57,638 nucleotides of DNA from Duganella callida (GTDB taxonomy: Bacteria > Pseudomonadota > Gammaproteobacteria > Burkholderiales > Burkholderiaceae_D), in the NCBI RefSeq assembly GCF_004614165.1, contig NZ_SPVG01000117.1, forward strand, positions 1 to 57,638. Direction: 5' to 3'. The position numbers were made by a program, and so were the translations under genes. Position 1 is the first letter of the stretch. Every line of letters starts with the position of its first letter. The notes under the pieces are model-generated. The model had not been told where the DNA came from. It saw only the letters and a program-made list of their open reading frames with translations, and did no database searches. Positions 27,209 to 34,252 of the stretch are shown piece by piece.

Positions 27209-27649
27209 ATGAGGCAACGCACACTCTTTTCGCTGCTGGTGCTGACAGCTGTGATATCGACTTTTTTAGGTATAGTCCTCTCAGAAACGGGAATCGCGCA
27301 CTCCAGGTTCAAGAGAGCATTCCGTCTGGACGAGCCTCTTTTGATCGAAGGACAAGCACAAGGCAGCTATTCCATACTGCCGCAGGGGACTGTTCTTTAC
27401 TACGACCGGAACTGGGATGAAGGCCATGGCACTTATCATGTGTACTTCCATTTCAAAGGCGAGCTCAAGGCGACGGAGGTGGCCGCCACCGGCATCGATC
27501 CAATCTGGCTGCGGACCGTTGAAGCGGAAGAGCTACCCAAGCTGCTCCATAGTTATCCGGTCAGCCGCAGCGAATTGGTGAGCATCTTAAAGGCACGGCA
27601 ATTATCCAGACTGGACGTGCTGGAAATTCTGCGGGGCTGGGAAGATTGA
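27209..27649 (+). CDS. Small membrane-anchored protein of unknown function
   Basis: A 146-residue protein with one N-terminal hydrophobic segment (residues 4-24, LFSLLVLTAVISTFLGIVL) and a soluble periplasmic part. No family is recognised. The stretches LPQGTVLYYDRNWDEGHGTY and VYFHFKGELKATEV suggest a small beta-rich domain, followed by helices ending in SRLDVLEILRGWED. It follows the Tli4-like gene by 17 bases on the same strand, so it is probably part of the effector module, perhaps as a second immunity or accessory factor. Its GC content is between that of the immunity gene and the core genes. Confidence 0.65.
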   Translation: MRQRTLFSLLVLTAVISTFLGIVLSETGIAHSRFKRAFRLDEPLLIEGQAQGSYSILPQGTVLYYDRNWDEGHGTYHVYFHFKGELKATEVAATGIDPIWLRTVEAEELPKLLHSYPVSRSELVSILKARQLSRLDVLEILRGWED

Positions 27650-27758
27650 CGGCAAGGTGTTGCAAGTTTTGCGCAACTGCCAGTGGAGATTAAACGACAT
27701 TTCGGTAGCATAAATCGCCATCGAGCCTCGATCCGACCGTAAAACTGTGTAAAGCCAC

Positions 27759-27772
27759 GGTAAACGCTTACC
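27759..27772. promoter_or_regulatory. Candidate LacI-type operator
   Basis: GGTAAACGCTTACC is a 14-base pseudo-palindrome with a central CG and one mismatch, matching the general form of LacI-family operators. No LacI-family gene lies in the window, so any regulator would be encoded elsewhere. Confidence 0.4.
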
Positions 27773-27782
27773 TCCACCAAGT

Positions 27783-27804
27783 CCGCAAGATTGCGGGCTT
27801 TTTC
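27783..27804 (+). terminator. Putative intrinsic terminator after the T6SS module
   Basis: CCGCA-AGAT-TGCGG forms a five-base-pair stem with a four-base loop, followed by GCTTTTTC. It sits 134 bases after the last T6SS-module stop and could end that transcript. The stem is short, so strength is uncertain. Confidence 0.45.
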
Positions 27805-27831
27805 ATCCTGGGCAGCCGAACGCTCGTTCGC

Positions 27832-27855
27832 TTCGATACTTTTTTCGGTATCGAA
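27832..27855. promoter_or_regulatory. 8-bp inverted repeat upstream of the TonB receptor
   Basis: TTCGATAC and GTATCGAA form perfect 8-base arms separated by eight bases. The spacing and AT-rich core fit a dimeric regulator site. The half GGTATCGAA recurs at 34135-34143, before the arabinonate dehydratase gene. Confidence 0.42.
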
Positions 27856-27960
27856 AACCCCGAAAAATTGATTGGTTTGTTTGTTCTCCAGCACCTAACA
27901 TTTGCCTCAGACAGCTGCCCCAAGGCTTTCTCTAGAACAATTAGATCATACTGGAGACTT

Positions 27961-30591
27961 ATGAAACACATCATTTCCGGGACGCCTGCGTCCCAGGTTA
28001 AGCATCGTCTCGTCCTGAAATCCGGTGTCGCCGTGATGGCCGCCGCCGGCCTGCTGAGCGCTTTCCCGGTGCTGGCGCAGGAAGCTCCCGCAGCGCAGGA
28101 CAATCCAGAAAACACCGTGACCGTGACCGGCGTGCGGCGCGCCGCGGAGACTGCCCAAAAGATCAAGAAAGACGCCGATAACGTCATCGACTCCATCGTC
28201 GCTGACGATATCGGCAAATTCCCGGACACCAACGTGGCCGAAACGCTGGCGCGCGTCACCGGCGTGCAGGTGCGTCGCGATGGCGGCGAAGCCAACACGG
28301 TGCTGATCCGCGGCTTGCCCGGTATCGCCACGCTGCTGAACGGTCGCGAACTGTTCACCACCACCGGCCGCTATATCCAGCTGGCCGACCTCCCGTCCAC
28401 CATGCTGCAGCGCGTGGACGTGTACAAATCGCAGAGCGCCGATTTGAACGAGGGCGGTATCGCCGGCGTGATCGACGTGCGCACCAACCGTCCGTTCGAC
28501 TTCAAGGGCTTCACCGCTGTGGTGAATGGTGGCGCCACCAACAACTCGCAGGCCGAGCGCACTGACCCCAACGTCAGCGGCATGATTTCCAATCGCTGGA
28601 AGACCGACTTCGGCGAAGTCGGCGCGCTGTTCGGCGTGTCGTATGTGCGCAACCACTACTCGGAAGAGCGCGTGTTCAACACCAAGCCGATCGACAAGAG
28701 CTGGCTGCTGCCTAACCTCACCGGTCCTGACCTGATGGGCCTGGAGAACATCAAGGGCGACCGCCGCCGCATCGCCACCAACTATGCGCTGCAGTGGAAG
28801 CCGAACAAGGACGTCGAGCTGTACGCCGAAGGTCTGGGCACCCACTACCTGAACAACTTCGAAACCGACTTCTTCGTCGGCCTGCCCTGGTGGGGTCCCG
28901 GTGAGCTGATGAGCGGCACCAAGATCCCGGGCTCGAACCAGTTGCAGACGCTGACCTCGCACAACGTCAACACCATCATGTCGACCCAGGCCAACCGCGC
29001 CAGCAATGTCACCCAGCAGCACGCCATCGGCGGCCGCTGGAACGCCGCGCCTGGCCTGCGCCTGAGCACCGAACTGGCGCGCACGCTGTCGGATTACGAC
29101 TGGCAGAACCCGATCCTGGACACCATCACCAATGTGCCCAACGCCACGGTCAACACCAACGTCGGCGGCACCGCGCACCTGGTGTATGGCGGCGAGGATC
29201 TGAACGATCCGAAGAACTACACGCTGGACCAGCTGTTCGACCGCTACGGCCGTGACCACGGTTCCTCGACCGACTGGCACGCCGACGGCACCTACACGCT
29301 GCAGGACGACGGCTTCTTCAAGGACTTCGGTTTCGGTGTGCGCGCCAACAAGCGTACCGCGGCTTCGATCAAATCGTTCGAAGGCTCGGTGCTGGCGCCG
29401 ACCGGCGTGGGCGTGAGCACGCTGCCGGGCATGACCTGCAATTCGCAGATGCAGAACGACTGGGGCACGACCTCGTGGTACACGCCTTGCGCCAGCTATC
29501 TGATCTCGAACACCGCCGATGTGCGCAAGGCCGTCACCGGCAGCAGTGTGGCCAAGGCGCTGGATCCGGGATCGTTCTTCGAAGACCAGGAAAAGAACTA
29601 CGCCCTGTACGGCAAGGCGCACGTGGGCTGGGAAACCGCCGGCATCCCGATCGACGGTGTGCTGGGCATGCGCGTGACCAAGACCGATTCGGACCTGCTG
29701 GGCAATTCGCTGGTGGGCACCACTTATGTGCCGACCGTGAAAAGCTCCAGCGACAAGACCTATCTGCCGAGCGCCAACTTCAAGGCGTCGCTGCGTGATG
29801 ACGTGATTGCCCGCCTGTCGCTGTCGAAGACCCTGACCCGTCCGGATTTCGCCCAGCTGAATCCCGGCACGGCCTACGTCAACGCCAACGGCACCACCAC
29901 CCAGGCCACGGCCTCGGGCGGCAATCCGGACCTGAAGCCGTTCACCGCGCGTAACTACGATGCGTCGCTCGAGTACTACTTCTCGTCGACCGGCATGGCC
30001 AGCCTGGCGCTGTTCCGCCACGAGTTCAAGGGCTACATCATGAACAAGGTGGTGAAGGAGACCTTCAACGGCGTGAGCTACGACACCACCCGTCCGTTCA
30101 ACACCGACGACGGCTATCTGCAGGGCGGCGAGATCGCCTACCGCACCTTCTTCGACAAGCTGCCGGGCTGGATGAGCGGCTTCGGTCTGGAGGCGAATGC
30201 GACCTACACCGAAGGCCAGACCACTTCGTCCTCGGTGGACGGCAACGCGGCCAACGGCAAGGCATTCGCCGGCATGTCGAAATGGTCGTACAACGTGGTC
30301 GCGCTGTATGAAAAGTATGGTATCTCGGGCCGCCTGGCGTACAACTGGCGTTCGAAGTTTGTGCAGGTCTACAATGACACCGGCGACGGCAAGGATCTGT
30401 GGGCTTCGCCGATGTCTTCCCTGGATGGCTCGCTGGGCTACAAGATCAACGAGAATACGACCGTCACGCTGACCGGCACCAATCTGTTGAACTTCAAGTA
30501 CACCGACTACTGGACCAACAAGGGCCTGTACCCTCGCGATACGCGCCGCTATGATCGTTCGGTTGGCCTGTTCGTGAACTGGAAGATCTGA
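27961..30591 (+). CDS. TonB-dependent outer-membrane receptor (carbohydrate type)
   Basis: An 876-residue receptor with a signal peptide (residues 1-39, ending SAFPVLAQ). The plug domain (about 60-180) contains VADDIGKFPDTNVAETLARV and the IRGLPGIATLLNGRELFTTT stretch typical of saccharide-transporting TonB receptors. A 22-strand barrel follows, ending in a terminal aromatic strand (SVGLFVNWKI). It should import arabinan or arabinoside oligomers across the outer membrane with TonB energy. ATG 27961 is chosen because the signal peptide starts there; the longer frame to 27868 lacks support. It heads the arabinose locus. Confidence 0.9.
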   Translation: MKHIISGTPASQVKHRLVLKSGVAVMAAAGLLSAFPVLAQEAPAAQDNPENTVTVTGVRRAAETAQKIKKDADNVIDSIVADDIGKFPDTNVAETLARVTGVQVRRDGGEANTVLIRGLPGIATLLNGRELFTTTGRYIQLADLPSTMLQRVDVYKSQSADLNEGGIAGVIDVRTNRPFDFKGFTAVVNGGATNNSQAERTDPNVSGMISNRWKTDFGEVGALFGVSYVRNHYSEERVFNTKPIDKSWLLPNLTGPDLMGLENIKGDRRRIATNYALQWKPNKDVELYAEGLGTHYLNNFETDFFVGLPWWGPGELMSGTKIPGSNQLQTLTSHNVNTIMSTQANRASNVTQQHAIGGRWNAAPGLRLSTELARTLSDYDWQNPILDTITNVPNATVNTNVGGTAHLVYGGEDLNDPKNYTLDQLFDRYGRDHGSSTDWHADGTYTLQDDGFFKDFGFGVRANKRTAASIKSFEGSVLAPTGVGVSTLPGMTCNSQMQNDWGTTSWYTPCASYLISNTADVRKAVTGSSVAKALDPGSFFEDQEKNYALYGKAHVGWETAGIPIDGVLGMRVTKTDSDLLGNSLVGTTYVPTVKSSSDKTYLPSANFKASLRDDVIARLSLSKTLTRPDFAQLNPGTAYVNANGTTTQATASGGNPDLKPFTARNYDASLEYYFSSTGMASLALFRHEFKGYIMNKVVKETFNGVSYDTTRPFNTDDGYLQGGEIAYRTFFDKLPGWMSGFGLEANATYTEGQTTSSSVDGNAANGKAFAGMSKWSYNVVALYEKYGISGRLAYNWRSKFVQVYNDTGDGKDLWASPMSSLDGSLGYKINENTTVTLTGTNLLNFKYTDYWTNKGLYPRDTRRYDRSVGLFVNWKI

Positions 30592-30608
30592 GCCTGTAGC
30601 AGCAACCC

Positions 30609-30641
30609 GGCCGCGTCCCCCGCCTGAGCGAGGGCGCGGCC
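30609..30641 (+). terminator. Intercistronic GC-rich hairpin between receptor and symporter genes
   Basis: GGCCGCG (30609-30615) pairs with CGCGGCC (30635-30641), extended by CCC/GGG inside the loop. There is no T-run, so it is more likely an mRNA-stability or attenuating hairpin than a full terminator. It would favour a higher level of receptor message than symporter message. Confidence 0.45.
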
Positions 30642-30662
30642 TCGCACTTTGAGGTAATCAAG

Positions 30663-32015
30663 ATGTCGAATCAAAAAATGTCGGTGTTTGAAAAAATCGG
30701 TTTCGGCGCCGGCGACATGGCGCTGAATGTGGTCATCTCGTCGATGATGTTGATGATTACCTTCTTCTACACCGATATCTACGGGCTGAAGACCACCGAC
30801 CTGGCGCTGCTGTTCGGCCTGGTGAAGATCGTCGGCGCCATCGCCGACCTGATCATGGGGCAGATCACCGACCGCGTCACCATGCGCTGGGGACGTTATC
30901 GTCCGTGGCTGCTGCTGCTGGCCGTGCCGTATGGCGTCAGCGTGTTCTTCGTCTTCACCACCCCCGACTGGGGCTACAGCGCCAAGCTGCTATGGGCGTA
31001 TTCGACCTACATCATCATGACCCTGATGACGTCGGGTGTCGGCGTGTCGTACATCTCGCTGCCCAGCGTGTTGTCGAAGGATCCGCAGGAAGTCCTGTCG
31101 GCCAACGGCTATCGTCTGTTCCTGGCCAAGGTTGGCGCCTTCATGGTGACCGTCGTGGTGCCGCTGCTGTCCGAGCGCTGGGGCGCCGGCAATCCGGCCG
31201 CCGGCTATCAGGCCGCGATGGCGCTGATGGCGGCCATGGGCGTGCTGCTGTTCCTGTTCTCGTTCGCCACCACCAACGAGCGCGTCAAGCATGACATCAA
31301 GCGTCAGCCGCTGCTGGAGCAGGTCAAGGTGCTGATGAAGAACGACCAGTGGCTGATCCTGTGCGCCGTCTGCGTCACCGGCACCATCGGCTACGTGGTG
31401 CGCGGCTCGGTCGCGATCTACTACGCCAAATACTATCTGCACGCCGACGCGGCCACCATCTCGGCCTTCCTGTCCACCGGCGTGGCGGCGGCCATCCTGT
31501 CCATGGTCGCTTCGACCTGGATCACCAAATTCTATTGCAAGATCAAGCTGTTCCGCTGGACCCAGATTGGCGTCGGCGTGATCAGCGCGGCAATCTACTT
31601 CGTCGTCAAGCCCGGCGATACGGCGCTGGCGTTCGTGCTGTATTTCCTGCTGTCCTTCGTGGTGGACCTGCATGCGCCGGTGTTCTGGTCGGCCATCGCC
31701 GAGACCATCGATTACGGCGTGGTCAAGACCGGCAAGCGCGTGTCCGGCTTTGCCTTCGGCGGCATCTCTGTTTGCCAGAAGGCGGGCATGGGCATCGCCG
31801 GCGCGCTGGTCGGCTTCCTGCTGTCGTATTTCCAGTACCAGCCCAACGTCGAGCAGACGCCGTTCGCGCTGCACGGCATCGTGCTGATGCTGACCCTGAT
31901 CCCCGGCTTCTTCCATACCATCATGGGTCTGCTGATGTTCAAGTACCGTCTGAACGACGACTACTACGCGCAGGTCAAGCAGGCGATGGGCGTCAAAGGC
32001 TATGTGGCAGTCTAA
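30663..32015 (+). CDS. GPH-family sugar:cation symporter (MFS)
   Basis: A 450-residue, twelve-helix transporter of the glycoside-pentoside-hexuronide family. Marks are the N-terminal EKIGFGAGDMALNVVISSMM, the loop ITDRVTMRWGRYRPWLLLLA and the second-half TGKRVSGFAFGGISVCQKAG. Family members import xylosides, melibiose or glucuronides with H+ or Na+. In this context arabinose, arabinobiose or short arabinosides are probable. The next gene is a GH43 enzyme without a signal peptide, which fits import of an intact arabinoside followed by cytoplasmic cleavage. GAGG precedes the ATG. Confidence 0.9.
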   Translation: MSNQKMSVFEKIGFGAGDMALNVVISSMMLMITFFYTDIYGLKTTDLALLFGLVKIVGAIADLIMGQITDRVTMRWGRYRPWLLLLAVPYGVSVFFVFTTPDWGYSAKLLWAYSTYIIMTLMTSGVGVSYISLPSVLSKDPQEVLSANGYRLFLAKVGAFMVTVVVPLLSERWGAGNPAAGYQAAMALMAAMGVLLFLFSFATTNERVKHDIKRQPLLEQVKVLMKNDQWLILCAVCVTGTIGYVVRGSVAIYYAKYYLHADAATISAFLSTGVAAAILSMVASTWITKFYCKIKLFRWTQIGVGVISAAIYFVVKPGDTALAFVLYFLLSFVVDLHAPVFWSAIAETIDYGVVKTGKRVSGFAFGGISVCQKAGMGIAGALVGFLLSYFQYQPNVEQTPFALHGIVLMLTLIPGFFHTIMGLLMFKYRLNDDYYAQVKQAMGVKGYVAV

Positions 32016-32031
32016 TTTTTTGGAACTTGAA

Positions 32032-32979
32032 ATGGAAAACATCCTCACCCCGCTGATCGAGCAGCGCGCCGATCCCCATATCTACCGCCACACGGACGGC
32101 TATTACTACTTCACTGCCTCGGTGCCGCAGTATGACCGCATCGAGCTGCGTCGCGCGAAAACCATCGCCGGCCTGGTGGATGCCGAAAAGGTCGACGTCT
32201 GGCGCAAGCCGGATACCGGCGCCTGCAGTGAACTGGTGTGGGCGCCCGAGCTGCACTACAACGACGGCGCCTGGTACGTCTACTTCGCCGCCGCGCCGAG
32301 CCGCGAGATCAAGTACAAGCTGTTCCAGCACCGCATGTACGCGATCCGCAACCAGAATGCCAATCCGCTGGAAGGCGAGTGGGAGTTCATGGGCCAGGTC
32401 GACACCGGCATCGATACCTTCTGCCTGGATGCCACCACTTTCACCCACAAGGGGCAGCTGTACTACGTCTGGGCGCAGAAGGATGTCGACATCGAAGGCA
32501 ATTCCAACCTCTACATCGCGCCGATGAAGACCCCGTGGCAGCTGGGCGGCAAGCCGGTGATGCTGAGCAAACCGGAATTTGACTGGGAAATCCGCGGCTT
32601 CTGGGTGAATGAAGGCCCGTCGGTGCTGAAGAAGAACGGCAAGATCTTCATCAGCTATTCGGCCAGCGCCACCGATGAGAACTACGCCATGGGCCTGTTG
32701 TGGGCGGACGAAAACGCCGACCTGCTGGACCCGGCGTCGTGGACCAAATCGCCGCAGCCGGTGCTGCAAACCTGCTTCGAGCACAAGATTTACGGACCGG
32801 GCCACAACAGTTTCACCGTGGCGGACGATGGCGAAACTGTCATGTTGGTTTATCATGCACGCACCTACACCGAGATTATCGGCGACCCGCTGTGGAATCC
32901 GGACCGTCACACTTTCGTCAAACCGCTGAAGTGGGACGCGCAGGGCATGCCCGTTTTCGGAAAGCCGTCTATCGCGTAA
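32032..32979 (+). CDS. Cytoplasmic GH43 alpha-L-arabinofuranosidase/xylosidase-type hydrolase
   Basis: A 315-residue five-bladed propeller enzyme with no signal peptide. Catalytic residues are visible: base D14 in QRADPHIYRH, pKa-tuning D133 in FCLDATTF and acid E194 in WVNEGPSV. The two DP/DA Asp and EGP Glu arrangement is the GH43 pattern. It probably removes terminal L-arabinofuranose from imported arabinosides, though beta-xylosidase action cannot be excluded. It starts 17 bases after the symporter gene. An alternative start at 32002 overlaps the symporter and adds 10 residues with no match. Confidence 0.88.
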   Translation: MENILTPLIEQRADPHIYRHTDGYYYFTASVPQYDRIELRRAKTIAGLVDAEKVDVWRKPDTGACSELVWAPELHYNDGAWYVYFAAAPSREIKYKLFQHRMYAIRNQNANPLEGEWEFMGQVDTGIDTFCLDATTFTHKGQLYYVWAQKDVDIEGNSNLYIAPMKTPWQLGGKPVMLSKPEFDWEIRGFWVNEGPSVLKKNGKIFISYSASATDENYAMGLLWADENADLLDPASWTKSPQPVLQTCFEHKIYGPGHNSFTVADDGETVMLVYHARTYTEIIGDPLWNPDRHTFVKPLKWDAQGMPVFGKPSIA

Positions 32980-33005
32980 GCGCGACAGCTTCCAGCTAAT
33001 TCGGC

Positions 33006-33030
33006 GGCCGAGCAGGGTAACCTCTCGGCC
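33006..33030 (+). terminator. Intercistronic hairpin before the mutarotase gene
   Basis: GGCCGAG (33006-33012) and CTCGGCC (33024-33030) form a perfect 7-bp stem with an 11-base loop, 26 bases after the GH43 stop. It is followed by GTCTTGC rather than a T-run, so read-through or mRNA processing is likely. Confidence 0.42.
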
Positions 33031-33056
33031 GTCTTGCTATCAGAGAGCCAAAACGA

Positions 33057-34121
33057 ATGTCGCAACACACTATCACTGGAACCCCGTTCGGCACGCTGCC
33101 GGACGGCCGCGAAGCCACGCTGTACACGCTGACCAATGCCAACGGCATGGTGGCGAAGATCAGTGACCTGGGCGGCGTGATCAAGGAAATCCATGTCCCG
33201 GACCGCAACGGCGTGCTGGCCGACGTCTGCCACGGCTACGACACGGTCGAGCGCTATGCCGGCGGCGCGTCGGAATACTTCGGTGCACTGATCGGCCGCT
33301 ATGGCAACCGCATCGCCAATGGCCGCTTCGAGCTGGACGGCGTGATCCATCAGCTGGACCTGAACGACGGCGCCAACCACCTGCACGGCGGCACGGACGG
33401 TTTCCACCGCCAGCTGTGGGAAGCTGAAACCTTCTACACGCCGCAATCTGCGGGCCTGATCCTGACCCACGTCAGCCGCGACGGCGACCAGGGCTACCCC
33501 GGCCGCGCCGAAGTGACGGCGATCTACGAGCTGCGGGCCGATAACGAATTGCGTATCGCTTTCCACGCCATCAGCGACAAAGCCACGCCGATCAACCTGA
33601 CCAACCATGCGTATTTCAACCTGGCGGGGCAGGGCGATATTCTGGGCCACCAGCTGACCATCCCCGCAGACGGGTACACGCCGGTCGGCGCCGGTCTGAT
33701 TCCGACCGGGCCGATCGCTCCGGTCGCCGGTACGCCGTTCGATTTCCGCGCGCCGCACGCGATCGGCGCGCGTATCGATCAAAAAGATGAGCAATTGGGC
33801 CATGGCTCGGGCTACGACCACAATTTCGTGCTGAATAAAGGCGCGACGGGGGCGTTCGAGTTGTCGGCCCGCGTGATGGAACCGGTCTCCGGCCGGGTGC
33901 TGGAGGTGTGGTCGCAGGAGCCCGGCATCCAGTTCTACAGCGGCAATTTCCTGAACGACTCGATTAGTGGAAAAGGACGCATTTACGGTTATCGCAGCGG
34001 CTTCTGCCTGGAACCACAGCATTTCCCCGACTCGCCCAACCGGCCCGACTTCCCTTCGACGATCCTGCGCCCCAACGAGGAATACTCGACGGTGATGGCT
34101 TACCGTTTCACCACGGCCTAG
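33057..34121 (+). CDS. galM: Aldose 1-epimerase (galactose mutarotase family)
   Basis: A 354-residue mutarotase that interconverts alpha and beta anomers of aldoses. Family motifs are YGNRIANGRFELDG, the substrate-binding GANHLHGGTDGFHRQLWEAE, the catalytic His region PINLTNHAYFNLAGQ and the C-terminal FCLEPQHFPDSPNRPDFPST with RPNEEYSTVMAYRF. No signal peptide. In this locus it probably equilibrates L-arabinose released by the retaining and inverting hydrolases before the pyranose-specific dehydrogenase. True specificity (arabinose versus galactose) is not visible. Confidence 0.92.
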   Translation: MSQHTITGTPFGTLPDGREATLYTLTNANGMVAKISDLGGVIKEIHVPDRNGVLADVCHGYDTVERYAGGASEYFGALIGRYGNRIANGRFELDGVIHQLDLNDGANHLHGGTDGFHRQLWEAETFYTPQSAGLILTHVSRDGDQGYPGRAEVTAIYELRADNELRIAFHAISDKATPINLTNHAYFNLAGQGDILGHQLTIPADGYTPVGAGLIPTGPIAPVAGTPFDFRAPHAIGARIDQKDEQLGHGSGYDHNFVLNKGATGAFELSARVMEPVSGRVLEVWSQEPGIQFYSGNFLNDSISGKGRIYGYRSGFCLEPQHFPDSPNRPDFPSTILRPNEEYSTVMAYRFTTA

Positions 34122-34123
34122 CC

Positions 34124-34143
34124 ATATCGTTTTTGGTATCGAA
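34124..34143. promoter_or_regulatory. TATCG direct repeat before the arabinonate dehydratase gene
   Basis: ATATCG at 34124-34129 and GGTATCGAA at 34135-34143 place two TATCG boxes 12 bases apart, in an AT-rich 131-base gap. The second box is identical to one arm of the repeat before the TonB receptor. It is a candidate second promoter within the locus. Confidence 0.35.
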
Positions 34144-34199
34144 GTCGAACAATAATTTATTGGAAAGTTATCTCGGTACAACTTAGTATGCCTTATCGA

Positions 34200-34228
34200 T
34201 GCGGGGGCATGACACCCACGTCCCCGCA
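34200..34228 (+). promoter_or_regulatory. Leader hairpin before the dehydratase gene
   Basis: TGCGGGG (34200-34206) pairs with CCCCGCA (34222-34228) around a 15-base loop, 25 bases before the ATG and upstream of the GAGGAG ribosome binding site. It leaves the Shine-Dalgarno free, so a role in mRNA stability is more likely than repression. Confidence 0.4.
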
Positions 34229-34252
34229 CAGGAAAATACTGAGGAGAATTGC

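Larger units (their letters stand above)
27650..27960. other. Intergenic control region before the arabinan locus
   Basis: This 311-base gap separates the T6SS module from the TonB receptor gene. It holds three GTAAA boxes at 27739, 27749 and 27760, spaced about one helical turn apart. It also holds a LacI-type pseudo-palindrome, a terminator-like hairpin and an 8-bp inverted repeat (each listed separately), plus a perfect CGAACG-CT-CGTTCG palindrome at 27818-27831. No convincing ORF or RNA gene was seen. It is the main candidate promoter region of the downstream 26-kb locus. Confidence 0.55.

Noticed and set aside
21666-27960. A full type VI secretion gene cluster
   Set aside because: Only vgrG, effector and immunity genes are present; no tss sheath, baseplate or ClpV genes were found.
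27946-30021. 691-codon minus-strand frame opposite the TonB receptor
   Set aside because: A shadow of the receptor gene: no motifs, biased composition.
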